This document shows positions 15,393-23,719 of a stretch of 47,940 nucleotides of DNA, one piece after another. This DNA is from Butyrivibrio sp. INlla16. GTDB taxonomy: Bacteria > Bacillota > Clostridia > Lachnospirales > Lachnospiraceae. Numbering within the stretch: the first letter of the stretch is position 1; each line of letters opens with the position of its first letter. The position numbers were made by a program, and so were the translations under genes. The notes under the pieces were generated by a model. The model worked only from the letters and a program-made list of their open reading frames with translations, searched no databases and was not told the DNA's origin. The stretch covers positions 11,247 to 59,186 of the forward strand of contig NZ_FMYB01000027.1 of NCBI RefSeq assembly GCF_900104155.1. The letters are read 5' to 3'.

Positions 15393-16238
15393 TCAGTTTT
15401 GGGGTGCGTGATAGTGTTCAAGCGCATATTCAAAGCGCTGAAGGAATTTCTCTACAGTCTCCCTTGTAATCGGACTATCGGGTTCATACAGGTCAAAGGA
15501 ATGGTACATTCCTTCTATAATATCCACTTCTGCCTCTACTCCGGCCTCCTTAAGCTTTTTTACAAAAGCAAGGGTCTCGTCATAGAAAGGCTCATCGGTG
15601 CACACAAAGGTATAGCAGGGCGGAAGGTTTGTATAATCCGTCTGCCTTGCGGGAGCAGCATAAGGAGGCACGGCTTTCTTTACATTCCTTCCGAGGTAAA
15701 ACTTCCATGCCATATGGTTTTTTCTCGTATTCCAGACTTTGTTGTGATTATCCCTGGATGACCCCGTATCAAAGTTATCGAGCATAGGGTAAAGCGGCAT
15801 CTGATACGCGATATTCACGCTCTTTTTATCCCTTGCGAGCATGCAAAGCGCTGCAGTCAGGCCACCTCCGGCACTCTCCCCTCCGACCATTATCTGATCA
15901 TCGCGGATTCCAAGATCCTTCGCATGTTTTTTAATGTAAAGAAGCGTTGCATAGCAGTCCTTTATTGCGGCGGGATACGGCTCCTGCCATGACAGTTTGT
16001 ACCCGGGTGAAACAACTACAACACCGAATTTCTTAACAAGGTCAATCGCCCTTGTCATGTATGCCATTTCCTTCATGCCTGTAGCGAGACCGCCGCCGTG
16101 CATCCAAAGAACGCAGGCTGCGCCGCCCGCATAATCTTTAGGCTTTATAACAAGTGCATTTACCTGTCTTTTTCCTGCTCTGATGGTTATCTTTTCCTGA
16201 ACAACATCATTGTCAGGCCACAGTTGTATTCTTACCAT
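15393..16238 (-). CDS. Alpha/beta hydrolase, hormone-sensitive-lipase family esterase
   Basis: 281 residues from ATG 16238 (AAAGGAG upstream). Oxyanion-hole HGGG at 47-50, nucleophile elbow GGESAGGG with Ser122, and a C-terminal VDIIEGMYHSFD carrying the catalytic His. The lid region is short. No signal peptide, so cytoplasmic. Family members hydrolyse short-chain esters, often acetylated sugars or lipids. It is probably co-transcribed with the lipoprotein gene downstream. Confidence 0.9.
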   Translation of the reverse strand: MVRIQLWPDNDVVQEKITIRAGKRQVNALVIKPKDYAGGAACVLWMHGGGLATGMKEMAYMTRAIDLVKKFGVVVVSPGYKLSWQEPYPAAIKDCYATLLYIKKHAKDLGIRDDQIMVGGESAGGGLTAALCMLARDKKSVNIAYQMPLYPMLDNFDTGSSRDNHNKVWNTRKNHMAWKFYLGRNVKKAVPPYAAPARQTDYTNLPPCYTFVCTDEPFYDETLAFVKKLKEAGVEAEVDIIEGMYHSFDLYEPDSPITRETVEKFLQRFEYALEHYHAPQN

Positions 16239-16422
16239 AAACGCTCCTTTCAAATCTTAGCTAAAGCTGCCTTTTCGCAATTCTGATGAGCTCCCCCATT
16301 TTGATGTCAGATCCGGCAGGGAAGAATAAATAAATTGTTGGCCATTTCGTTTTCCATATGATTTCTCCATAAGAAAAATACCAATATTACGCTTATTCTA
16401 TTATTTCAGATAGAAGTAAAAA

Positions 16423-16464
16423 TTATCTTAATTCAAGATAAAAATAATCTTATTAGTGAAGATT
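16423..16464. promoter_or_regulatory. Twin inverted repeats with AAGATAA/TTATCTT half-sites
   Basis: TTATCTT-N5-AAGATAA (16423-16441) is followed 4 bp later by AATCTT-N7-AAGATT (16446-16464), so related half-sites occur twice. They lie in the 374-bp divergent gap between the hydrolase and the exported protein at 16613. The rest of the gap is AT-rich and holds only the plus-strand promoter. A pair of repressor or activator sites is plausible. Confidence 0.45.
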
Positions 16465-16505
16465 ATCTGATGCCGGAAAAATTTTTAATAAAATTTTTTA
16501 AAACT

Positions 16506-16535
16506 TTGCAACATTTTTCATACCCCGTCTGTATA
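16506..16535 (+). promoter_or_regulatory. Promoter of exported paralogue 1
   Basis: TTGCAA (16506-16511), an 18-bp spacer, then TGTATA (16530-16535), followed by TAAGGTAAAGGCGCAAATAA. The same block precedes paralogue 2 at 18674, so it was duplicated with the gene. It implies a conserved 5' leader of about 70 nt. Confidence 0.55.
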
Positions 16536-16612
16536 TAAGGTAAAGGCGCAAATAAAACAGCCAAATATAAAAATTCAAAAATAAAAATGATAAAGAAAAG
16601 AGGAAAAAAGGT

Positions 16613-17488
16613 ATGAAAAGAGTGTATTCAAAGGTTATGGGTGTTATTTGTATGGCAGCTACAATTTTCAGTGTAGCAACAAGCAGTGTTAATGTATCTG
16701 CAGCAGGATTTTACAATCCTTCCAAGTCACAGGGACAGACAAAGACAACTACTCAGAGCAGAACAACTACAGGAAGCAGTACAACAACCGAGAGAAAGTC
16801 AAGTTCCGGTAATAAGACTTTACTTACAAAGGAAAAGGAGACTGTATCCAAGAGCTCATATCTCACATCGGAGCAGGAGAAAATTCTTGCCAATCTTGAA
16901 AATGACTATTCAAAGATCAACTGGGGCATACAGTACTCTCCCAAGGATATGGATGGAATCATTATTTCCGTTTCTTCTTATATGGAAGACACAATGCCTT
17001 TTCTTGTGATTGGTATTACAAATATTTACAATGATGATGTGACATTCTCAGCAACAGGCTATGCTAAGGGAAAGAGCGGACAGGAAGTCGCTGATATATC
17101 TATCTATGAGACAGCTATAAGACCCGGTAATACAATTATAAAATCGGTATACTGTGACAGCACACCTACAGGAGAGATTCATTGGGATAACATTGAACTT
17201 CCTGAAGTATATGAGACTAGCGCTTATGCTACAGGTGATTGGACTTTCACAACAGATAGTGATGGTTACTACATGGTTGACTACTCTATTAAGTCAGATG
17301 ACTATATGATGCCCGGATATGTAACAGCTGTTCTTGTTGATTCAAACGGCAATATCCTCGATATGGCATACAATTTTACTACTGATAAGGGTTATACAGT
17401 ATCAGACAGCATCATGTTCTACGAGAAGGAATACTCCAGAAGAGTTGCTGATGTAGCTATGTTTACAAATCCTTTGATTGAGGACTAA
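16613..17488 (+). CDS. Exported protein with FxLYD-like domain, paralogue 1
   Basis: 291 residues. The signal peptide MKRVYSKVMGVICMAATIFS ends near VSAAG; AGAGGAAAAAAGGT precedes the ATG. A Thr/Ser/Gln-rich linker (residues about 30-70, rich in TTT and SS) is followed by the conserved YLTSEQEKILANLENDYSK. Next comes a beta domain (LVIGITNIYNDDVTFSATGY, then ETAIRPGNTIIKSVYCD) resembling FxLYD or similar Ig-like stabilising domains. The C-terminus is DVAMFTNPLIED. It is 60-70% similar by eye to the protein at 18783-19607. Function unknown; secreted and probably abundant, given the strong leader. Confidence 0.85.
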   Translation: MKRVYSKVMGVICMAATIFSVATSSVNVSAAGFYNPSKSQGQTKTTTQSRTTTGSSTTTERKSSSGNKTLLTKEKETVSKSSYLTSEQEKILANLENDYSKINWGIQYSPKDMDGIIISVSSYMEDTMPFLVIGITNIYNDDVTFSATGYAKGKSGQEVADISIYETAIRPGNTIIKSVYCDSTPTGEIHWDNIELPEVYETSAYATGDWTFTTDSDGYYMVDYSIKSDDYMMPGYVTAVLVDSNGNILDMAYNFTTDKGYTVSDSIMFYEKEYSRRVADVAMFTNPLIED

Positions 17489-17524
17489 AAATGAAGTAAT
17501 TAAGAATTGAACAGGCATTATTTT

Positions 17525-17568
17525 GGGGCCGTGCACTTAGTGATCAGTGCGCGGCCCCTGTTATTTTT
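17525..17568. terminator. Bidirectional terminator
   Basis: GGGGCCGTGCACT (17525-17537) pairs with AGTGCGCGGCCCC (17546-17558) with one mismatch, and TTATTTTTTC follows. It separates the convergent genes ending at 17488 and 17570. Confidence 0.88.
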
Positions 17569-17569
17569 T

Positions 17570-18613
17570 CTATGCCAATATTTCCTTTAGATATTCTGAA
17601 AGCACTTTTGCAGCAAGGCGGTGGCCTTCCGGATCCGGATGAAGTCTGGCACCAACATGTATATCGCTGCAGTCGGGAAGCCTTAGATATGTAACGTTGT
17701 CCCCGGTTTCTTTGTTATAAGTATCTATGATCTGCCGGATTACATCTTCCATGTCATTTCCAAGCATACCGTAAGCCCATATGATTTTTGCACCGGGATT
17801 ATTTTTTCTGATATCACCTAAAAAGGTATTTCCGGTGGTCATGAATTGCTCGAGAAATTCATCTTCATCCCAGATATCAAGCTTCATTGCACTGCTGTCA
17901 TTCGTCCCGAGGTTTATTATGACCGCGTCTGTTTCAAAATCAGTAAAATCCCATTTTTCCATGCAGCCAAGCGCTTTGGACTCTTCACAGTTTTGTGCGG
18001 CGCAAACATAGGGGTATATCTTTTGCATTGAACATTCGCAGCTGCCCTCCCAGGAAGCAAACAGCCCCCATCCGCTCTGGCTTATTATGTTGTAATCAGC
18101 ATCCAGAATTTTGGCGGTCATGTATGTATAACTGCTTACATGGTCAAATACAGTGGGCATCCACTCTTCACGCGATAGAGCAAAACTTCCCTCTCCTGAT
18201 GTAATACTGTCACCTATAAATTCCAGGCTGAATTTCCTTTCCTTCACAGGCACAAATTCTCCATCTGTCTCAAAAGAAGAGATTTTTACAACTGAAGCGC
18301 AGCTCTCAGCCATTGACTGTGTACTTCTTACAACTCTGATCGACGCCGCATGAGTGGAGTCAAATCCGTTCATCAGTTGATATCTGTGTTTTCCCTTTAG
18401 GAGAGGGAAATGCATGATTCGCTGATCATCTATAAATACATCAATCCAGATTTCCAATACATCATAAACAGCCTCTATATCAGCATACAGATGCCCTGCT
18501 CTTACATTTAATTCAATTCCGCTTCCTGTCCAGAATAATATAAGCTCATCCGCTACGGATGAACATCTTCCCCATATCTTTTTATGAGGTATATCCGCTA
18601 CTTTATATTGCAT
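17570..18613 (-). CDS. CE2-like SGNH/GDSL carbohydrate esterase
   Basis: 347 residues with no signal peptide. An N-terminal beta-sandwich (about 1-120) is followed by an SGNH hydrolase domain: GDSITSG (Ser136), GWGLFASWEGS, NLGTND (oxyanion Asn) and DIHVGARLHPDPEGH with the Asp/His pair at about 327-333. This two-domain layout matches carbohydrate esterase family 2 deacetylases, which remove acetyl groups from xylo- and gluco-oligosaccharides. The absence of a signal suggests action on imported acetylated oligosaccharides. It sits between the two exported paralogues on the opposite strand. Confidence 0.88.
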   Translation of the reverse strand: MQYKVADIPHKKIWGRCSSVADELILFWTGSGIELNVRAGHLYADIEAVYDVLEIWIDVFIDDQRIMHFPLLKGKHRYQLMNGFDSTHAASIRVVRSTQSMAESCASVVKISSFETDGEFVPVKERKFSLEFIGDSITSGEGSFALSREEWMPTVFDHVSSYTYMTAKILDADYNIISQSGWGLFASWEGSCECSMQKIYPYVCAAQNCEESKALGCMEKWDFTDFETDAVIINLGTNDSSAMKLDIWDEDEFLEQFMTTGNTFLGDIRKNNPGAKIIWAYGMLGNDMEDVIRQIIDTYNKETGDNVTYLRLPDCSDIHVGARLHPDPEGHRLAAKVLSEYLKEILA

Positions 18614-18673
18614 ACGTCACTCCTTGCTCTGTCGTTTTTTATTCTAATTTAGATTAAAAATATTTTTAAATCT

Positions 18674-18703
18674 TTGCAACATTTTTCCTCCCCCATCTGT
18701 ATA
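18674..18703 (+). promoter_or_regulatory. Promoter of exported paralogue 2
   Basis: TTGCAA (18674-18679), 18 bp, TGTATA (18698-18703), then the same TAAGGTAAAGGCGCAAATAA leader as paralogue 1. Confidence 0.55.
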
Positions 18704-18782
18704 TAAGGTAAAGGCGCAAATAAAACAGCCAAATGAACAAATTAAAAAAATTAAAATAAAAAAAGAAAAGAGGAAAAAAGGT

Positions 18783-19607
18783 ATGAAAAGAGTGTATTCA
18801 AAGGTTATGGGTGTTATTTGTATGGCAGCTGCAGTATTCAGCGTAGCAACAGGCAGTGTTAATGTCTCAGCGGCAGGTCTTTACAATCTGACTTCACAGG
18901 CAAAGGTACAGCCTGCAGCATCTACAAGTGGTAAGACTTTACTTACAAAGGAAAGCAAGACATTATCCAAGAGCTCATATCTCACATCTGAGCAGGAATC
19001 AATTATGAACAAACTGGACACCGACTACAATAAGGTTAACTGGGGCGTACAGTACTCTCCCAAGGATATGGAAGGAATCGTTATTTCTGTAGCTTCTTAT
19101 AAGCACAGTGATTCTCCTTATCTTTTAATAGGTATTACAAATATTTATGATGAGGATGTAACCTTCTCAGCAAAAGGCTATGCTAAGGGAAAGAGCGGAC
19201 AGGAAGTCGCTGATATTTCTTTCTACGAGACAGCTATAAGACCCGGCAACACAATAGTACAGTCAGTATATTGTGACAACACACCTACCGGCGAGATTCA
19301 CTGGGACAGCATTGAGCTTCCGAACGTATATGAAACAAGCACATACTGGGAAGGTGACTGGTACCTCTCAACAGATAGTGACGGATACTACAAAGTGGAC
19401 TATACTGTTAAGTCAGATGACTACATGATGCCCGGATATGTAACAGCGCTTCTTCTTGACTCAACCGGCAACATCATCGATGCAGGATATGATTACAGCA
19501 CAGATAAGGGCTACACATTATCAGATCGTATCCAGTTCTACGAGAAGGATTACAACAGAAAAGTTGTTGATGTAGCAATGTTTTCAAATCCTTTAATTCA
19601 GGATTGA
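18783..19607 (+). CDS. Exported protein with FxLYD-like domain, paralogue 2
   Basis: 274 residues. The first 60 nt of the gene and the ribosome site are almost identical to paralogue 1. The Thr-rich linker is shortened to about 10 residues; otherwise the same order follows: SKSSYLTSEQESIMNKLD, VQYSPKDMEGIVISVASY, KGKSGQEVADISFYETAIRP, DYMMPGYVTALLLDS and DVAMFSNPLIQD. Differences concentrate in the linker and in surface positions (EGDWYLSTD against TGDWTFTTD). Likely a duplicate that is diverging. Confidence 0.85.
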   Translation: MKRVYSKVMGVICMAAAVFSVATGSVNVSAAGLYNLTSQAKVQPAASTSGKTLLTKESKTLSKSSYLTSEQESIMNKLDTDYNKVNWGVQYSPKDMEGIVISVASYKHSDSPYLLIGITNIYDEDVTFSAKGYAKGKSGQEVADISFYETAIRPGNTIVQSVYCDNTPTGEIHWDSIELPNVYETSTYWEGDWYLSTDSDGYYKVDYTVKSDDYMMPGYVTALLLDSTGNIIDAGYDYSTDKGYTLSDRIQFYEKDYNRKVVDVAMFSNPLIQD

Positions 19608-19638
19608 GAAGGCTGATATCTACATTAGGAGTATCAAA

Positions 19639-20226
19639 TTGCAACAGCAAGTAAAAAAGTGGTTCCATTGGATGAGTTGTGGGGACAAGCACTCTTCTTT
19701 TCTTGGATATTTTGTAGAGGGACTGGCATGGACTGTATTTATTGCCATACTAACTAAAATATTTATACCCGTAACCGGCTTGAGATTGCGGCTGTGGATC
19801 TGGAAAATCATTGCAGTAATAATAGTTATAGCCCTATTTGCAGGACTGATAAAGCTCATTTTCAGCATTAAAAACGGTCTCCTCCGCGTTCTTGCAATCG
19901 CCCTGACAGGGATGCTTCTTATCGGTGGAGGGGAAATATTGATGCTTAGTGGAATACTTTTCTTTACTCAAACAGAGGAAGTGATAACAAGAGATGGTGA
20001 AAAATACGTGATGGAGGTGGAACAATTCGATGATACTTATGTCCGTTTCTATCCGTACAAGAATCTCTTTTTCAGTGGGCCCATAAGAATAAAGGAAAGC
20101 TATGCCGGCGACGCTTCAATCACCTACTATGACAAGCACGGCTTTGTGACTGTTTCTAGGTCATGCATGAGTAATGAATCCTACGAGGAGTTGTGGTATT
20201 ACAATAATAGGATGGATTATTATTAG
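19639..20226 (+). CDS. Hypothetical membrane protein with C-terminal soluble domain
   Basis: 195 residues starting at TTG 19639, supported by AGGAG 7 bases upstream; the next ATG has no site. Three hydrophobic segments (about 24-45, 56-75 and 83-108) precede a soluble domain of ~85 residues with a regular strand pattern (REDGEKYV-like start, then VEQFDDTYVRFYPYKNLFF, SITYYDKHGFVTVSRS). Not a family I recognise. It lies 31 bp after paralogue 2 and could be transcribed with it. Confidence 0.65.
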   Translation: MQQQVKKWFHWMSCGDKHSSFLGYFVEGLAWTVFIAILTKIFIPVTGLRLRLWIWKIIAVIIVIALFAGLIKLIFSIKNGLLRVLAIALTGMLLIGGGEILMLSGILFFTQTEEVITRDGEKYVMEVEQFDDTYVRFYPYKNLFFSGPIRIKESYAGDASITYYDKHGFVTVSRSCMSNESYEELWYYNNRMDYY

Positions 20227-20231
20227 AGCTT

Positions 20232-20657
20232 CTACTTAATTTTATAGCCGTCTCCCCTGCACTCCGTACAGATTATGACGTTTAGTGTGGGTATGATTGC
20301 AAGCATTCCCACAGTCACTTCAAGCATCAGAATGCTGAATCCGGTCGACAGTATATTTAAAATAATCTGGTAACACCTGAATAAAATAAGGATTCCGAGA
20401 AGGATCTGGCTAATCATTATTCTTCTCATATTTTGGTATTGAGAATGGGAAATTAAAAAGTGATTGATAAAGATTGCGGTCATAACAATAAGACTGAATA
20501 TCATTTGCCACAGAGTACGGCTTGGGATATCTGTATCCAGCATTTCCGACAATACATTTATATTCCCCACTACGGATATCATGAGGAGAGCTCCGATCAT
20601 TCCCTGAATGACATTTTTTCCTCTTTGAAAGTTGCACCACAAAGGGTTATCAGGCAT
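20232..20657 (-). CDS. Hypothetical four-helix membrane protein
   Basis: Up to 141 residues with about four hydrophobic segments (MIGALLMISVVGNINVL, LIVMTAIFINHFLIS, ILLGILILFRCYQIILNIL, VTVGMLAIIPTLNVIIC) and a short basic tail. No clear ribosome site precedes the ATG at 20657; internal starts near residue 20 are possible. Convergent with the gene ending at 20226 with only 5 bp between. Function unknown. Confidence 0.5.
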   Translation of the reverse strand: MPDNPLWCNFQRGKNVIQGMIGALLMISVVGNINVLSEMLDTDIPSRTLWQMIFSLIVMTAIFINHFLISHSQYQNMRRIMISQILLGILILFRCYQIILNILSTGFSILMLEVTVGMLAIIPTLNVIICTECRGDGYKIK

Positions 20658-20759
20658 AACACATACAGTACATTGATACAGAAAGCACGATAATCTTTTG
20701 CCATAAAGTTAAATACATGCTTTTTCATAAAGCTTTTCAAAATTTTGTTTTAAGCCATC

Positions 20760-20787
20760 GAACCTCCGTCAGAAATGACGGAGGTTC
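20760..20787 (-). terminator. Terminator of the truncated MBG-type protein gene
   Basis: GAACCTCCGTCA pairs perfectly with TGACGGAGGTTC around a 4-nt loop, 31 bp past the stop codon at 20819. Confidence 0.8.
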
Positions 20788-20818
20788 ATTAAGTCTTGCG
20801 GCATTACAAATATGGTTG

Positions 20819-21814
20819 TTATTTTACTGTTATTTTTACAGTGACATCCTGACTTTTAGAGGTGTAATTATTATTTCCCGAAGCAGTAAGAGTCACTTTC
20901 ACTTTGTACTTTCCTTTTGGTAATCCCTTTTTAATAGTGATTTTTCCGGTGGTTTGTGAAACTGCAATTTTTTTGTAGTCTTTCTTGGATAGTTTCTTAT
21001 GTCCCCGCTTTATCTCCACCTTCTGGAATCTTACATCACCTTTTGCGTTCTGTATATCATATACTTGATCGGCTTTATAAGTTTCCTTTTTCTTTTTGTT
21101 TTTAAATTTACAGGTCACTTTCTTTGCTTTTACAGTCATCGTGTTTTCGGCCTGATTAATGGTCCACAATATTTCTTTAGGTGTGCTGCTTCCATCGGTC
21201 CATTTGTAACCACTTGCAAGAGTAGCTGTAGCTTTATATGATCCGGCATCAATTGCCTTTGCGGTACCGGACAAGGTATAGCCTGTGCCTGCCTCAACGC
21301 CTGTATGCTCAGTACCATCATAGGTAAAGTCCTTACCTGTAGGAGGGGTGACGGTGAGGCTCTTTTCAGGTGAACCTTCTTCAGCAGGGATAGTTATGTC
21401 GTCATTTCTGGGTGAGCCTTTCATACTCCACCCTACTTCTTCATCGCCATGTTTTACCGCTACATAAAGTTTTGCTTCTGTGCCAGCAGGAAGTTTTGAG
21501 CCATCTCCAGAGGACAGAATCACTTCAGCAGACATATCCTTTGTTCCGTCACCGTTATCTTTTTCTACGGTAGCATCAGTGGTTCCCTCCGAGTTAATAT
21601 AGTATGTTTGCCCATCCATTTTTACGCTTCCAAGGTTACTTCCGTTGTCAGTCATACTTACTACACAGACTCTGACCTTTGTTTCGCCGGAGGGATCTTG
21701 ATATTTAATTACAATCTTGGGAGGATTTGTGTTGTAATAGGTTTTTGACAGAATATTTATGAATCCGCCAGGATTCTGGCTATTTCGGCAAATTTTGCAG
21801 TGTCCTTTTTGTAA
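20819..21814 (-). pseudogene. 5'-truncated surface protein with MBG-like and basic C-terminal domains
   Basis: The first in-frame ATG (21655) gives 278 residues, but coding-like sequence continues upstream in the same frame (ILSKTYYNTNPPKIVIKYQD, then PSGETKVRVCVVS). It reaches a stop near 21815 with no signal peptide and no ribosome site. The recognisable part has an MBG-like domain (TYDGTEHTGVEAGTGYTLSG, then GSYKATATLASGYKWTDGSS) and a Lys-rich C-terminal domain (KKLSKKDYKKIAVSQTTGKI, then KYKVKVTLTASG). It looks like the C-terminal half of an exported protein cut off by an event close to the hairpins at 21801-21845. Confidence 0.65.
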
Positions 21815-21845
21815 TCAAAAAGGACAGATTTATTGTATCTGTCCT
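21801..21845. repeat. Two overlapping hairpins at the truncation point
   Basis: TGTCCTTTTTG pairs with CAAAAAGGACA (21801-21826). The 3' arm AGGACAGAT also pairs with ATCTGTCCT (21821-21845). The two folds are mutually exclusive because they share AGGACA, an arrangement like an attenuator. They mark the boundary where the upstream coding frame of the surface protein is lost. The ~200 bp up to the repeat element at 22047 shows nothing else. Confidence 0.5.
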
Positions 21846-22046
21846 ACGCATTATGATACCATCGCACGCCGGAAAATCCAATGAAAATGCCTGATTTTAT
21901 GCTCTTTTAAGCCTCTGTTAAGGCGTTTTTAATAAAAGTTTTACGCTCCTGTTTTATAATATTCACATTAAAGAATGTTAGCGTCAGATGTCTTTCATAA
22001 GACAACTTTGACTTTACTAGTCAATAGGCGCATAATAACAGAATAA

Positions 22047-22277
22047 GTAAATGAAACAAGGGTTTCACCGTTTTGGTATACATTTTCTATGTTTTTTAAG
22101 GCTTCTGACTCTTAATAAGTAAATAGAACGCCTGATTTTCCATATTGGTATACCTGTTTTAAGAAATCATGGGTACCAAAATCCCGAAAACGCCTTCTGA
22201 TTTACAAATGCTTGCCATAAGGCTCTGAAAAGTGGCCAAAATGTATACCAAAGTGGTGAAAACGCCCTTTTATTTAC
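22047..22277. repeat. 231-bp four-site palindromic element, class I copy B
   Basis: Forward GTAAAT-N20-TTGGTA sites start at 22047 and 22119; reverse sites end at 22205 and 22277, the same 72/87/72 offsets as copy A. The last ATTTAC ends 36 bp before the start codon of the 128-aa gene at 22314, so the element occupies that gene's promoter or leader region. Confidence 0.93.
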
Positions 22278-22313
22278 TTTCACATTATCAATTCATAACA
22301 GGTGGTGATTTCT

Positions 22314-22700
22314 ATGAAGAAGCGGATAACCTACAAGATTTCAGAAGGACAGGTGGAGTATATACAACAGCACACCTTCAACATGCTCTACGACAAGACA
22401 ATGTATTGGCTGTATTCTGAGAGGATGCCATTCCTCCACCCTTTCCTTGAGAGAAAGAAAAAGGATAACGTATCACTTGAAGATCTTCTTGAGTACTGCA
22501 AAAACCAGCAGATTCAGGTATATCCCATGACCGTGAGGAAGAACAAACTTTTTACGGATATAGCTGCATATCTTGAGATGATCAATATGAAAAGACGTGG
22601 CATTTTGATCAAGAGTAATGAAATAGCGGCGCTTATCGTGGAATACACAAAATATTGCCTTGTGAACTATCCGGCTGATACAAGCACGGAGTCTGTCTGA
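22314..22700 (+). CDS. 128-aa hypothetical protein downstream of a 231-bp element
   Basis: Starts at ATG 22314 (AGGTGG upstream); in-frame GTG codons extend to 22302. Soluble, helical and basic (MKKRITYKISEGQVEYIQQH, then MLYDKTMYWLYSERMPFLHP), with a middle Leu-rich stretch (VSLEDLLEYCKNQQIQVYPM). No known domain is recognised. It is a single gene between the repeat element and a terminator, so any transcript must arise in or just after the element. Confidence 0.7.
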   Translation: MKKRITYKISEGQVEYIQQHTFNMLYDKTMYWLYSERMPFLHPFLERKKKDNVSLEDLLEYCKNQQIQVYPMTVRKNKLFTDIAAYLEMINMKRRGILIKSNEIAALIVEYTKYCLVNYPADTSTESV

Positions 22701-22834
22701 TAAGAGACGATTTCACACATTTTACACAAATTGGTCACTTTCTCTTACGATTTTATCTGTATTATATAACCATCAAGAGATCAAAAACTTCTCTTGACTC
22801 CCTCATAAGAACACACACTTTTCTTCATTAAAAC

Positions 22835-22868
22835 AAGGCTGGAGCTTACGTGACGAAGCTCCAGCCTT
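22835..22868. terminator. Terminator
   Basis: AAGGCTGGAGCTT pairs with AAGCTCCAGCCTT around an 8-nt loop. It lies between the convergent 128-aa gene and the exported protein remnant; the surrounding 226 bp hold nothing else recognisable. Confidence 0.8.
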
Positions 22869-22926
22869 CCCCATTAATCAGGTTTATTTAATTATATTCT
22901 CTAAGATAAATTCTCTTATGCTCCGG

Positions 22927-23471
22927 CTACTTAATTGTGAAATCAAACTGTACATAGCGTGATCTGCTTCCCGAAACATAAAACTCTATGTACATAACAG
23001 TATTTTGATGGCATGCAAAACCGATGCGTCTTGTCTTTCTGGCCATACCGGTATTTTTAGAGGCAAATAAACCACTGGTTCCTATTCGCTCCGAATATAG
23101 ATACCCATCGGGCTCCATCAATTTTTGCGGACATTGAAATATCCGTTCACATAGTTTTTTCTTTTGTTTCCATGAACTTTATTTACAGTAAAATAATAGT
23201 CTTTTTCCTTGGGAGCCATGAATCTTATGAGGCCGTAGGCTCCGGAATTCTTCGGCTTTTTAATCTTGAATCTATAATGCCCCGGTTTTACACGATATGC
23301 GATGCTGTCGAGATAAAGAGGGTCATCATTGCTGAAACTGTGCAAGGTTTTAAGTGTTTTCTTTCTTACTTTAGCTTCTACGGTTATGGGATTAGCCATC
23401 GTGGTAGCTAAAATCAAAGCAAATAGCAGGGACAAAAATTTGATAACAATAGATTTTTTACTCTTACCCAT
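22927..23471 (-). pseudogene. Small basic exported protein, family A copy 2, frameshifted
   Basis: Starts at ATG 23471 (GGAGG upstream) with a signal peptide ending at TVEAKV. The frame ends at 23118 after FNVRKN, and the remaining 60-odd residues continue in the -1 frame (MEPDGYLYSERIGTSGLFAS, ending YVQFDFTIK) without a ribosome site. The break lies in an A-run (GCAAAAATTG); one extra A would restore a continuous protein of about 180 residues. Its plan matches the intact 187-aa protein at 10874-11437 (AYRVKPGHYRFKIKK, GLIRFMAPKEKDYYFTV, C-terminal F-x-I-K). Either a recent inactivation or a sequencing error. Confidence 0.7.
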
Positions 23472-23719
23472 TTTGCAATCCTCCATAAGAAAACTTCAGT
23501 CTTTTACCACCTCTACAGGAAACTAAATCTCCTGAATCATATTTTATGAGTGTTCGAGTGAAAAAACTATTAAATTTTTATAAAAATAGGGTCGTATGAG
23601 TCGTTGTTAATATAAACTAATAAGGGATTGTGATGAAGCTGTGATATACAGGTTGATATGATTTTCATGAAAAATAAGCAGAATTCATGTGTAGTCCTAA
23701 TTTTAAGGAGTTGATGAAT

